Of a stretch of DNA of 32,811 nt, positions 10,900-19,275 are shown piece by piece; the stretch's first letter is position 1; each line of letters begins with the position of its first letter. Both the position numbers and the translations under genes were made by a program. This DNA is from an uncultured Corynebacterium sp. (lineage in GTDB: Bacteria; Actinomycetota; Actinomycetes; Mycobacteriales; Mycobacteriaceae), in the NCBI RefSeq assembly GCF_902489365.1, contig NZ_CABTZR010000022.1, positions 1-32,811 on the forward strand. The letters are read 5' to 3'. The notes under the pieces were generated by a model. That model ran no database searches. It was not told where the DNA came from and was given only the letters and a program-made list of their open reading frames with translations.

Positions 10900-12297
10900 G
10901 TGAGTTTCACTACCCAGCACCTTGTCCCAGCGCCGCGCGAAGACGTATGGCAGTGGCACACCCGCCAGGGGGCGTTTGCTCGCCTCACCGCACCTTTCGG
11001 TTTCATGACCCCGCTCCAACAGGCCGAGTCCTTGGCCGATGGAACCTCAGTATTGGGCTTTCCCGGCGGCCTGAAATGGGTTGCCCGCCACGACCTCAGC
11101 CGCTACCAACCGCGGCGCTCCTTCGCGGATGTCTGTATCAACGCCCCCTTCCGCTCCCTGGCGAATTGGCGCCACGAGCACTTCTTTGAGGATCACCCGG
11201 AGGGCACACTCATCACGGACAAGGTGGAAACCCGCATTCCTGCCGGAGCCCTGGAATCGATCTTTGCTTACCGCCAGCAGCAGCTCATCGAAGACTTTCG
11301 CTTTGCTCACAGGCTCGGCGCGCTCAACGCCGAGCCCCGCACGGTAGCGGTAACCGGAACGCACGGGACGGTGGGCGCGGCTGTGGCTGCGCAACTGGGC
11401 ACCCTGGGCCACACCGTCATTCCTTTGGTGCGCTCCAACCCCGGGCCTGGCGAGCGCCTCTGGCGCCCCCAGCTGCCAGCGAAGGACCTGCTGGAAGGCG
11501 TTGACGTTCTCATCCACTTGGCCGGCGAACCTATCTTCGGGCGCTTTAATTCCGCGCACAAAGAGGCCATTCGGGATTCCCGCGTCGAGCCTACCCGCCT
11601 ACTCGCCCAGATGGCTGCTGAGACCCCGTCCCTAACCACCCTGGTGTGCGCCTCCGCCATTGGAATCTATGGCCCGGACAGGGGTGAAACGGAACTGACC
11701 GAGGAATCGGAGCGCGGCGAGGGTTTTCTCGCCGACGTCGTCGCCGACTGGGAGGCGGCGTGCGGGCCGGCGCGCGAGGCTGGAAAGCGCGTGGTTAACC
11801 TGCGCACCGGTATTGTGCAATCAGCCAATGCGGGGATCCTGCCGCTGCTACGCGGGCTGTTTTCCACAGGTCTTGGCGGCGCCTTCGGCAAAGGCACCAT
11901 GTGGAATAGCTGGATTGCGCAAGATGATCTTTCTGACATGTTCATCCGCGCCGCACTCGACCCAGCCTGGCACGGCGTCATCAACGCGGTCTCCCCCACT
12001 CCGGTGCTCAACCGCGATTATGTTGATGCCCTTGGCTCCTTGCTTCACCGCCCCACCATCATTCCGATTCCCAGCGTCGGTCCGGCTCTGCTGCTGGGCA
12101 AGGAAGGTGCGCGTGAGCTTGCACTGGCTAACCAAAAAGTTCTGCCCACGCGGGCAGAAGCGCTCGGCCATACTTTCCGCTATCCCGAGATCGCTCCAGC
12201 GCTTGCCCACGAGCTGGGCGGAGAAAAGCTCTTCGAGGCCCCCACCTCCGCACCCAAGGAAGACGGCTCCGGTAGTGTCGGGGCCGGAAAAGATTAA
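10900..12297 (+). CDS. SRPBCC domain fused to TIGR01777-type NAD(P)-dependent epimerase
   Basis: The 465-residue protein joins two domains. Residues 1-145 resemble the SRPBCC (START/Bet v1-like) hydrophobic-ligand fold: a start of LVPAPREDVWQWHTRQGAFARL and a terminal helix around RQQQLIEDFRFAHRL. Residues 148-450 are a short-chain dehydrogenase/epimerase of the TIGR01777/YfcH type: the dinucleotide loop TGTHGTVG is at 152-159, followed by DVLIHLAGEPIFGRF, CASAIGIYG and a C-terminal DUF1731-like segment (LALANQKVLPTRAEALGH). The substrate is unknown for this family. The start is a GTG, with GAGGTAGG about 10 bases upstream. The gene is divergent from pyrR and 28 bases before the first YbjN-like gene. 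The last ~15 residues are Gly/Ser/Lys-rich and disordered. Confidence 0.88.
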   Translation: MSFTTQHLVPAPREDVWQWHTRQGAFARLTAPFGFMTPLQQAESLADGTSVLGFPGGLKWVARHDLSRYQPRRSFADVCINAPFRSLANWRHEHFFEDHPEGTLITDKVETRIPAGALESIFAYRQQQLIEDFRFAHRLGALNAEPRTVAVTGTHGTVGAAVAAQLGTLGHTVIPLVRSNPGPGERLWRPQLPAKDLLEGVDVLIHLAGEPIFGRFNSAHKEAIRDSRVEPTRLLAQMAAETPSLTTLVCASAIGIYGPDRGETELTEESERGEGFLADVVADWEAACGPAREAGKRVVNLRTGIVQSANAGILPLLRGLFSTGLGGAFGKGTMWNSWIAQDDLSDMFIRAALDPAWHGVINAVSPTPVLNRDYVDALGSLLHRPTIIPIPSVGPALLLGKEGARELALANQKVLPTRAEALGHTFRYPEIAPALAHELGGEKLFEAPTSAPKEDGSGSVGAGKD

Positions 12298-12325
12298 GAA
12301 GAATGTAGCGAAGTGAGTAGAAGAA

Positions 12326-12841
12326 TTGACTGACACCACTAATCACGACGAAGCGCAGCAGCGCCAGCTGCAGCCCGATACTCCGATTGAGGAGGTCACA
12401 CTCGAACGCATTGCGGAGATCTTTAAGTCAGAGGGCTTGGAATACCGCATCGAAGAGCAAAAGACGCAGGACGGCCAGACGGTCAACCTTTTGCGCACCG
12501 GCTTCTCCAACGCCGCCATCGCCTTCCAGCTGGTTGGCTCCTCCCTCATCGTCGATTCCGTGTGGCGCGGTTCCGTGCCCGCCTCCGAGGGCCCCGCGCT
12601 CCTCATGCACATCAACGCCTGGAACCAGGATCACTTCACGCCGACGTTCCGCTTCTTTGAGGCTCCGGACAACGCCTTGGCGGTCTCCGGTGCGCGCGAT
12701 CTCGACCTGACCCACGGCGCTTCCCGCAACCAGTTAGGCGCATTCGTCATGTCCACCCTGGATGCCGTGTTGCAGTCCTTCGAGTGGATTGAACAGCAGT
12801 ACCCGCAGCTCGTCACCTGGAAGGAGCACAACCATGACTAA
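12326..12841 (+). CDS. YbjN-like protein, type A copy 1
   Basis: A 171-residue soluble acidic protein with no signal peptide. VTLERIAEIFKSEGLEYRI at residues 24-42 followed by alternating strands and a C-terminal helix matches the YbjN fold, which resembles type III secretion chaperones. The function is not known. The C-terminal part, QLGAFVMSTL...YPQLVTW, has a close counterpart in the third gene of the cluster. The start is TTG at 12326: a stop codon lies 12 bases upstream in frame and no later ATG or GTG leaves the fold intact. AGAAGAA is the only purine-rich sequence before it, so translation may depend on coupling to the epimerase gene. It overlaps the next gene by 8 bases. Confidence 0.8.
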   Translation: MTDTTNHDEAQQRQLQPDTPIEEVTLERIAEIFKSEGLEYRIEEQKTQDGQTVNLLRTGFSNAAIAFQLVGSSLIVDSVWRGSVPASEGPALLMHINAWNQDHFTPTFRFFEAPDNALAVSGARDLDLTHGASRNQLGAFVMSTLDAVLQSFEWIEQQYPQLVTWKEHNHD

Positions 12842-13355
12842 TCCTGCGACTACCCCCGCCGAGGATCCGCACGCACTGCCGGAGGTCACCCTCGACCGCA
12901 TTATCGAGGCAATGAAAACCTTCGACATCGAACTCGAGCCGGTCACCGGCCGCGACGACGCCGCTACCGCCAACCTCAACGGCCTGCCGTGCATGTTCGC
13001 TGTGCTGGAAAGCGTCGCCATCGTACGCTGCGATGTGCCAACGGACGTCACCTACGCCAAAGCCGACGCCGGCCTTTTCCTCGCGGCTAACCAGATCAAC
13101 TCCGTCGCTATGGGGGCCCGCGCCGTCATTGCTGACTTCGACGGCATGCTGCTCGTGCGCACCGAAGCCGATATTCCGTGCGCGGCCGGCATGACCGACG
13201 AACAACTCGCGGCCGCGCTGCGCGCCTCCGTGGATGGTGTCATCAACGCCCAGAACGCCATGGTCGCCGCCGCCGAGGAGATGGCCAAGCTCGGTTCCGA
13301 ATCTGCCGCACAGGCGGGCGAGGGAACCGAGGGCGCCCAGGGTGAGCAGCAGTGA
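12834..13355 (+). CDS. YbjN-like protein, type B copy 1
   Basis: A 173-residue protein starting MTNPATTPAEDPHALPEVTLDRI. The start at 12834 sits inside the stop region of the preceding gene (ATGACTAA overlap) with AAGGAG about 9 bases upstream, so a longer reading from 12762 is rejected. The fold looks like YbjN: an N-terminal helix (VTLDRIIEAMKTFDI), strands around CMFAVLESVAIVRCDV, then LFLAANQINSVAMGARAVI and MTDEQLAAALRASVDGVINAQ. That GVINAQ end recurs in the fourth gene as GIINAQ but not in the first or third. A low-complexity Gly/Glu/Ala tail follows. Function unknown. Confidence 0.75.
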   Translation: MTNPATTPAEDPHALPEVTLDRIIEAMKTFDIELEPVTGRDDAATANLNGLPCMFAVLESVAIVRCDVPTDVTYAKADAGLFLAANQINSVAMGARAVIADFDGMLLVRTEADIPCAAGMTDEQLAAALRASVDGVINAQNAMVAAAEEMAKLGSESAAQAGEGTEGAQGEQQ

Positions 13356-13867
13356 CCGAGCTCCACGTGGTTGAGCCGGTCACCATCGACCGGCTGGCGC
13401 AGTTGTGCGAGCTTATCGACGCCGACTACGCGCTCATCGAAGCTGCCCCCGAGGAAGGCGACGCTCGTGGTGTCGGCGGCGACAACGCCCCCGTGCGCCG
13501 CGTCCTGCAGACCGGCGTGCCGCACATCGCGGTGCACTGTGACCTCAACGCGGAGGGCGACGTATTGAGCGCCTTCGCTGCCTGGGAAGGCACGCTTCCG
13601 GCGCACCTCGAACAAGACGTTGCTGCTGCCGTGGCGGAGCTGAACTGGGCCAGCGTGGCGCCCACCCTGAACTTCCTCGTCGAAGAGGACGCGAAGGGCA
13701 ATGCGGAGATCCACCTAGGTGCCAACCGCGCCATGGCCGTGGGCGAAGGTTTGTCCTTGGCCCAGCTGGGGCATTTCCTGCTGAGCTCCCTCGCCAGCTT
13801 CGCGGAGATTTTCGACGTCGTGGCGCAGCGTTTTCCGCAGGCAGTCACCTGGAACGAGGAGGAGTAG
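13352..13867 (+). CDS. YbjN-like protein, type A copy 2
   Basis: A 171-residue acidic protein whose GTG start overlaps the preceding TGA stop by four bases (GTGA), the classic coupling arrangement. It opens with EPVTIDRLAQLCELIDADYALIE. Its C-terminus, QLGHFLLSSL...RFPQAVTW, aligns well with that of the first gene in the cluster (QLGAFVMSTL...QYPQLVTW), whereas the second and fourth genes lack this ending. The N-terminal half carries a 20-residue Gly/Asp-rich loop absent from copy 1. No membrane segment or catalytic motif is seen. Function unknown. Confidence 0.72.
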   Translation: MTELHVVEPVTIDRLAQLCELIDADYALIEAAPEEGDARGVGGDNAPVRRVLQTGVPHIAVHCDLNAEGDVLSAFAAWEGTLPAHLEQDVAAAVAELNWASVAPTLNFLVEEDAKGNAEIHLGANRAMAVGEGLSLAQLGHFLLSSLASFAEIFDVVAQRFPQAVTWNEEE

Positions 13868-13869
13868 GA

Positions 13870-14382
13870 ATGAGCCACAACGCTAGTGAAGGCACCGATC
13901 CTTTCGACATCCTGTCCGGGTCACCGCTGCCCGCCGTCAACCGGGACAGCGTACTGAGCGTGCTCAACGGTACGGAACTAGATATGGCGGCCACCGCGCA
14001 CCCAGAGGACCCCACTGCTGCGGTTGCCCGCCTCAATGACCTTGATTGGGTTATTACCGTCGACGATGGCCTCGTGCGTATGGAATGCGTGCTGCCGACG
14101 CAGCTCGACGCGGGCATGCTCCCGGTCTTCCACGTCTTGTGCAACGAGTTCAATTCCAGCGCCTTCGATGGGCGCGCGCTCGTTGGCCTCGTTGAGGATG
14201 AGGTGGAGCTGCGTGGTGATGCCTGCTTCGTCACTACGGCGGGTCTGAACGAAGACCAGCTCTTTCACGCCCTCAATCTGGGAATTATCAATGCCCAGGA
14301 AGCGCTGTTGTCTGTCCTCGATAGTTTCAACGCCGCCGCCCGAGAACTAGCCGGCGACAACAATGATGGAGCTACCGACTAA
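13870..14382 (+). CDS. YbjN-like protein, type B copy 2
   Basis: A 170-residue protein starting MSHNASEGTDPFDIL, 2 bases after the previous stop, with GAGGAGTAGGA before the ATG. The central part VFHVLCNEFNSSAFDGRALV corresponds to LFLAANQINSVAMGARAVI of the second gene, and NEDQLFHALNLGIINAQEAL to its DEQL...GVINAQ end. These shared anchors mark it as the second B-type copy, though overall identity is low. The gene ends 3 bases before the convergent ppk2 stop, leaving no room for a dedicated terminator between them. Function unknown. Confidence 0.72.
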   Translation: MSHNASEGTDPFDILSGSPLPAVNRDSVLSVLNGTELDMAATAHPEDPTAAVARLNDLDWVITVDDGLVRMECVLPTQLDAGMLPVFHVLCNEFNSSAFDGRALVGLVEDEVELRGDACFVTTAGLNEDQLFHALNLGIINAQEALLSVLDSFNAAARELAGDNNDGATD

Positions 14383-14385
14383 CGT

Positions 14386-15240
14386 CTAGTCGGCGTCCTC
14401 TATGCGCTGGCGCTCCACGTCCGGGTCAAAGTCGGGCGCTGGCCACTCGAGGTCCAGGTGGCGCAGGAGATCCACGATGAGGAACTTCAGCGCCATGCGG
14501 GCATACTTCTTGTTATCGGTAGGAATGACGTACCAGGGAGCATAGTTTTCATCCGTACGCTGGATAGCGTCCTGATAGGCCGCCATGTACTCATCCCAGT
14601 AGGCGCGCTCCTCCACATCGGCGGGGTCATACTTCCAAAACTTGTCCTCGCGCTCCGTGCGCTCCAGCAGATTTTCCTTCTGAGCATCCTTGGACAGGTG
14701 TAGGAAGATCTTGATGACCTTGACACCTTTCGCCGTCAGGTCGAGCTCATAGTCCCGGATAGCCTCGATGCGGCGGTCCACTTCTTCTTCATCGACCCAC
14801 TCGTGCACGCGCTGGATGAGAACGTCCTCGTAGTGGGAGCGGTCAAAGGCCACAATCTGTCCCGGCTGGGGGTCGTGCTTGCGGATGCGCCACAAGAAGT
14901 CATGTTCCAGCTCTTCCTCGGTGGGCTTTCCGAAACCAACCGTGGTCGTTCCCTGCGGGTCGAAGGTGCTCAGCACATGGCGAATAGCGCCGCCCTTGCC
15001 CGAGGTATCCATTCCCTGCAACACGATGAGCACCGCCGGGGCATCCTCGCCATAGCTGCGGCCATTGGCAAAGAGCCGCTCCTGCAGTTCATAGAGCTCG
15101 TCATCATACTTGGTGAAGCGGGAGTCGAGCTCGTCTTTGTCACCGTCGAAACCGGGGGTTGCGGAGGCATCGACCGAGTCGATCTGAAAAGTCTTGCCTG
15201 CGCGCAGGGAGAGCGCGTCTTCTATCTTGAATTTCGCCAT
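14386..15240 (-). CDS. ppk2: Polyphosphate kinase 2
   Basis: PPK2 enzymes transfer phosphate between polyphosphate and nucleotides, usually favouring NTP or NDP formation. The 284-residue, one-domain protein has Walker A GMDTSGKGG at 76-84, Walker B with AFDRSHYEDVL at 131-141 and the lid module ERTEREDKFWK at about 193-203. Length and motifs fit a one-domain PPK2; whether it prefers ADP, GDP or AMP cannot be read from the sequence. AAGGTGG lies just before the ATG. It is convergent with the YbjN cluster and 25 bases beyond the permease gene stop on the same strand, so it may be the last gene of the rsmD-coaD transcript. Confidence 0.93.
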   Translation of the reverse strand: MAKFKIEDALSLRAGKTFQIDSVDASATPGFDGDKDELDSRFTKYDDELYELQERLFANGRSYGEDAPAVLIVLQGMDTSGKGGAIRHVLSTFDPQGTTTVGFGKPTEEELEHDFLWRIRKHDPQPGQIVAFDRSHYEDVLIQRVHEWVDEEEVDRRIEAIRDYELDLTAKGVKVIKIFLHLSKDAQKENLLERTEREDKFWKYDPADVEERAYWDEYMAAYQDAIQRTDENYAPWYVIPTDNKKYARMALKFLIVDLLRHLDLEWPAPDFDPDVERQRIEDAD

Positions 15241-15265
15241 GGGTCCACCTTACCCAGGCATTCTT

Positions 15266-16021
15266 CTAAGCGCCCAGCGTGAAAAGACCACGCAATAGAG
15301 CACTCAGCGCTCCCAGGCTAGCCAGCGCCAGCGACAGTGTGTGGGCTGTCTCCCGCGAAACGTGCCAGGCGATCTTCTTGCCTAGGAGGATGCCAACGCA
15401 CATGCCGACTATCCCGCAAGGCCACACCAGCCAATGCAGGCCCTCGAAGCCGCCGGAGCCCAAGAAGTACTTTGTCAGGACCGAAGCCAATCCGCCGATG
15501 ACGAAGCAGGGTTGCAGGGTCGGCGCGAGGATCGCCTTAGGCCACCGCGCAGCCTGGGCATACACCGTGATAACGGGGCCGGCGACGCCGGCCAGGGTAT
15601 TGGTAAAACCACCCAAGATACCCGCGGAGATGGCCGGGCCCGTGCCCCGCATCTCCGGGACGAATCTGCGGCCGAAGACCACCACACCCAGCGCGATCAA
15701 CAAGGCGGCGCCCACGAGCACCAACAACGCCGAGGTATCAATGCGCGCGATAAGCAGCGCCGCAGGGATTGAGCCGAGAACCATGAAGGGGCCGATGCGC
15801 AGCCACTTATCCCAAGCCACATTCTCGCGCATCGAATACGTGGTAAGGATGGCGTTAATGCAGGCCAAAACGTTGATGACCATGATGCCTTCCACGGGGC
15901 CGAGGAGGAGCGTCAAGATAGGCCCGCCAATGAGGCCTAACCCCATGCCGGAAACTCGCTGCAGGCAGGAGCCGACTATGACGGTAACGAGGACGACGAA
16001 AGGTATTGCCAGTACAGACAT
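15266..16021 (-). CDS. TauE/SafE family membrane permease
   Basis: A 251-residue hydrophobic protein with about eight membrane segments. The N-terminal half contains GMGLGLIGGPILTLLLGPVEGIMVINVL and the second half GGFTNTLAGVAGPVITVYAQ, the paired motifs of the TauE/SafE (DUF81) family, whose members are proposed exporters of sulfite, sulfoacetate or other organosulfur anions. The substrate here is unknown. The start codon lies 6 bases past the coaD stop with AAGGAG across that stop, so it is probably translated with coaD. Presence beside CoA synthesis genes may be coincidental. Confidence 0.88.
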   Translation of the reverse strand: MSVLAIPFVVLVTVIVGSCLQRVSGMGLGLIGGPILTLLLGPVEGIMVINVLACINAILTTYSMRENVAWDKWLRIGPFMVLGSIPAALLIARIDTSALLVLVGAALLIALGVVVFGRRFVPEMRGTGPAISAGILGGFTNTLAGVAGPVITVYAQAARWPKAILAPTLQPCFVIGGLASVLTKYFLGSGGFEGLHWLVWPCGIVGMCVGILLGKKIAWHVSRETAHTLSLALASLGALSALLRGLFTLGA

Positions 16022-16027
16022 GTCTCC

Positions 16028-16504
16028 TTAGCCTCGGTAGCGTTCCATCACAGCAGCCGCAACGTGCTCTGGGAACATGCCCGTGACATCGCCGCCGTAC
16101 TGTGCCACCTGCTTGCACAGGGAGGAGGAGATATAGCCGTATTTTTCATCAGTGAGCAAGAAGACCGTATCGATCCCGGAAAGGCGCCGGTTCATCTGTG
16201 CCATCGGCAGCTCATACTCATAGTCCAAGGAGGAGCGCAAGCCCTTGACAATGGTGTCTATGCCATGGGCACTGGTGTAATCCACGAGCAGGCCGCCCCA
16301 CCAGTCCACCTGGATCTCTGGCGCGACGGTACGGCGGATGAGATCGACGCGCTCCTCCACGCTAAACAGCCCGGACGGCTTGTCAGGATTTCCCGTCACC
16401 AACACGGTGACCTTGTCAAACAATTCGCTGGCGCGGTTAAATACGTCAACGTGGCCCAGCGTGATGGGGTCAAAAGATCCCGGGCAGACGGCGTGGGTGG
16501 GCAT
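16028..16504 (-). CDS. coaD: Phosphopantetheine adenylyltransferase
   Basis: CoaD joins ATP and 4'-phosphopantetheine to give dephospho-CoA, the penultimate step of CoA synthesis. The 158-residue protein is standard length. PGSFDPITLGHVDVFNRA at 8-25 contains the TxGH nucleotidyltransferase motif. VKGLRSSLDYEYELPMAQMN binds the pantetheine side, and KYGYISSSLCKQVAQYGGDV is the ISSSxxK end motif. GGAGG lies 7 bases before the ATG inside the end of rsmD, and rsmD stops 2 bases upstream. The rsmD-coaD pair is a widely conserved operon. Confidence 0.97.
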   Translation of the reverse strand: MPTHAVCPGSFDPITLGHVDVFNRASELFDKVTVLVTGNPDKPSGLFSVEERVDLIRRTVAPEIQVDWWGGLLVDYTSAHGIDTIVKGLRSSLDYEYELPMAQMNRRLSGIDTVFLLTDEKYGYISSSLCKQVAQYGGDVTGMFPEHVAAAVMERYRG

Positions 16505-16506
16505 GG

Positions 16507-17133
16507 CTAATCCTCCTTGGTTTCGTTCATGGCGGTGTCTTCTCTACCCGCGTCTTCGCTGTAATCGCTGTCCTCAGCGCGGTGGTAAATCGCCATATCA
16601 AAACGTGCGATGCCAAAAGTCCGCTTTTTGAGCTTCTGACCGGTGGGCTCGAAACCTTCCGGCCACTGCGTCTGCGGGGAATCCACATGGCGTTCGATGA
16701 CGACGATGGCGGCATCATCCAACACCGGTTCGATCGCGGCCAACAGCCCATCCACATCATCGAACTCATAGGGAGGATCCGCGAGCACCATGTCGAAATA
16801 CCCGCGCGGGGCGGTGGCGAGGTAGGACGAGGCCTTCATCTCGCGTACCTCGACGCGCGGGTGCTTCACCACCCCAATGTTGTGGCGGATGATCTTCACC
16901 GCCGCAGCATTGTTTTCCACCAAAACCACTTCCTCAGCGCCACGGCTGGCTGCCTCCAGACCTAAGGCACCGGACCCAGCAAAAAGGTCCAGCACGCGGG
17001 AGTCGATGAAGCCCCAACGCACGTTCAACGATGAGAAAAGGCCCTCACGGGCACGGTCAGAGGTAGGTCTAGTCCCGGCTTCCGGCACCTTGATGGTGCG
17101 CCCCCGGGCCTCCCCAGCGATGATTCTGGTCAT
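16507..17133 (-). CDS. rsmD: 16S rRNA (guanine966-N2)-methyltransferase
   Basis: RsmD methylates G966 of 16S rRNA in the small-subunit head. The 208-residue protein begins MTRIIAGEARGRTIKVPE, a typical start. RPTSDRAREGLFSSL at 22-36 and VLDLFAGSGALGLEAASRGA (the SAM-binding motif I) follow, and LADPPYEF is the catalytic DPPY motif. The last 25 residues form an acidic tail beyond the usual fold (EDSDYSEDAGREDTAM). It lies 42 bases after recG and directly before coaD, so a recG-rsmD-coaD transcript is likely. Confidence 0.96.
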   Translation of the reverse strand: MTRIIAGEARGRTIKVPEAGTRPTSDRAREGLFSSLNVRWGFIDSRVLDLFAGSGALGLEAASRGAEEVVLVENNAAAVKIIRHNIGVVKHPRVEVREMKASSYLATAPRGYFDMVLADPPYEFDDVDGLLAAIEPVLDDAAIVVIERHVDSPQTQWPEGFEPTGQKLKKRTFGIARFDMAIYHRAEDSDYSEDAGREDTAMNETKED

Positions 17134-17175
17134 GGTCTCTACCCTATCTCCCCTCAGCTGTGCGCGGTGACTGAC

Positions 17176-19272
17176 CTAGTTCTTCTCCAAAAACTCCTGC
17201 TCATCCGCACTCAAATTGTGTGTCAACTCCACCGCTAACGTGGGATTGCGCTTTACCAATGCGGCAGCATCGGCATGCGTGCGCTCGACGATGTCTCGGT
17301 CATGACTGAGATCGAGTAGTTTCAGCGTGCGCTTGGTGCCAGATTGCAACGTTCCTAAGATGTCCCCTTCGTGGCGCTGCCGAAGATCCAACTCCGCCAA
17401 GTCAAAACCTGATGGAGTGTCAGCAATCGCCTGGATGCGCCGGTAGGACTTGCTGTCGGGCTCGGCGGTGGTATGCAGCAAGCACACGGAGTCGTTGCCA
17501 CCGCGCCCCACGCGCCCACGCAACTGGTGCAACTGCGAGACGCCAAAATTCTCCGATTCGCGGATAAGCATGACGGTGGCGTTGGGCACGTCGACGCCGA
17601 CCTCGATGACGGTGGTCGCCACGAGGACGTCGATTTCCCCGCGCGCGAACCGCTCCATGACCTCATCCTTATCAGGCATTTTGCCGTGGAGCATCTCCAC
17701 CCGCAGACCCCGCAGCGGCAGGTTTCGCAGCTGTACGGACATTGATTCCACGCCGCCCTCGCCTTCAATCCGCGGGCAGACGATATAGGCCTGGTGCCCC
17801 TTTTCTACCTCTTCGCGGATTCTCTCGATGGCGCGGCGTACCCATTCCGGTTTCCATTCGGGCACCACCGCGGACAAGATAGGCTTTCGCCCGCCAGGCA
17901 GCTCCTTGAGCGTGGACACGGCCAGATCTCCGAAGACGGTCATGGCAATCGTGCGCGGGATTGGTGTCGCCGTCATGACCAGCAGGTGCGGGCTGGTACC
18001 CTCCCGGGTTTTGGTGCGCAGGCTATCGCGCTGTTCCACGCCGAAACGGTGCTGCTCGTCCACGATGACGAGACCTAAGTCGAAGAACTCCACCGTGTCT
18101 TGGATGATGGCATGCGTTCCGATGACGATATCGGCCTCACCGGAGACAATCTCCAGGAGCGCTTGCCGCTTCTCCGCTGTCTTCATCGAGCCGGTCAGCA
18201 CGGTGACGGTGACCCCGTCGGGAACGCTGGCGCTAATCGACGCCCCATGCTGTGCCGCCAGCACCTCCGTCGGCGCGAGAAGCGCAGCCTGCTTGCCGGC
18301 ATCGACCGCCTGCAGCATGGCGCACGTGGCCACCAGGGTCTTACCCGAGCCCACCTCGCCCTGCAGTAGACGCATCATGGGCGCGGTGCCACACAGGTCC
18401 GCGTCGATCTCCGCGATGACTCGGCGCTGGCCCGCAGTCAGCTCGAAGGGCAACTCGCTGAGCAGTTCGTCGCGGTAGCCATCCAAAATCGCTGGCATCG
18501 GGGTTGCCGTGCGTGCCTTGACATCGCGCTGACGCAGGGCCATGACCAGCCCAATCGACAGCGCCTCATTGTATTTCAGGCGTTGGATGGCGCGTTCGGG
18601 CCCGTGCTCACCCGGTTCGTGGATCTCGCGGACGGCTTGGTCCAGTGTCACCATCATGCGGTAATCCAGCGGCTCCGGAATCGGTGGCGTGTGCTGAAGC
18701 ACCTTGTGGATAGCGCCCATGACGTACCACGATGTCACCTTCCCGCTAGCCGGGTAGACGGGGATCCATTCGCGCTGCAGGAACGTTTCCAATGAACCGA
18801 ATTGGGAAAGCTTCTTCAGCGAGCCCGTCCCCTGCCCTGACGTGCTATCCAGCAAGGATTCCTGATAACGGCCGGGATCGAGGATGAGGAAGTCTGGGTG
18901 CTGCAGGCTGGGGTATCCCCGAAAGTACTTCAGCTTGCCAGACAGCATGACGCGCATGCCGCGCCCCAGCACGCGCTGCACGTAGTGCGCGTTAAAGAAA
19001 GAGGCCTGGACTCCACTATCCATGTAGAGGATAAAGACCATGGCTTTGGAGGTGTGCTTGACGCGGACATCCTCAATAACACCGGTGATGGTGACGTGAT
19101 CACCGTCCTCGGCACCGCCGAGGCCGACGTCCTTGTTGTGGCGGATGTAGTCGCGTGGGTAGTGGCTGAGCAGCTCGCCGCACGTGGTGTACCCGAAGGC
19201 ACGCTTGAATGCCGAGGCATCCTTCTTTGCCAGAATCTCCGTCAGCGCACGGTCATCCTGCCACCCCAGCAT
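17176..19272 (-). CDS. recG: ATP-dependent DNA helicase RecG
   Basis: RecG remodels stalled replication forks and branch-migrates Holliday junctions. At 698 residues it is full length. The N-terminal wedge/OB domain spans about 55-130 (DHVTITGVIEDVRV...LSGKLKYFRG). Helicase motifs follow: Walker A LLQGEVGSGKT near 303-312, DEQH box VIVDEQHRFGVEQR near 402-415, TATPIPRT at 434-441, VATTVIEVGVDVPNA and the motif VI QLRGRVGRGG. GGTGGAG in the tail of the preceding gene serves as ribosome binding site, and the ATG lies 3 bases past that stop. The order ung-DAK-recG-rsmD-coaD is familiar in actinobacteria. Confidence 0.97.
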   Translation of the reverse strand: MLGWQDDRALTEILAKKDASAFKRAFGYTTCGELLSHYPRDYIRHNKDVGLGGAEDGDHVTITGVIEDVRVKHTSKAMVFILYMDSGVQASFFNAHYVQRVLGRGMRVMLSGKLKYFRGYPSLQHPDFLILDPGRYQESLLDSTSGQGTGSLKKLSQFGSLETFLQREWIPVYPASGKVTSWYVMGAIHKVLQHTPPIPEPLDYRMMVTLDQAVREIHEPGEHGPERAIQRLKYNEALSIGLVMALRQRDVKARTATPMPAILDGYRDELLSELPFELTAGQRRVIAEIDADLCGTAPMMRLLQGEVGSGKTLVATCAMLQAVDAGKQAALLAPTEVLAAQHGASISASVPDGVTVTVLTGSMKTAEKRQALLEIVSGEADIVIGTHAIIQDTVEFFDLGLVIVDEQHRFGVEQRDSLRTKTREGTSPHLLVMTATPIPRTIAMTVFGDLAVSTLKELPGGRKPILSAVVPEWKPEWVRRAIERIREEVEKGHQAYIVCPRIEGEGGVESMSVQLRNLPLRGLRVEMLHGKMPDKDEVMERFARGEIDVLVATTVIEVGVDVPNATVMLIRESENFGVSQLHQLRGRVGRGGNDSVCLLHTTAEPDSKSYRRIQAIADTPSGFDLAELDLRQRHEGDILGTLQSGTKRTLKLLDLSHDRDIVERTHADAAALVKRNPTLAVELTHNLSADEQEFLEKN

Positions 19273-19275
19273 GGC

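Noticed and set aside
11047..11559. 170-codon minus-strand frame within the epimerase gene
   Set aside because: It is antisense to a protein with clear SRPBCC and dinucleotide-binding motifs.
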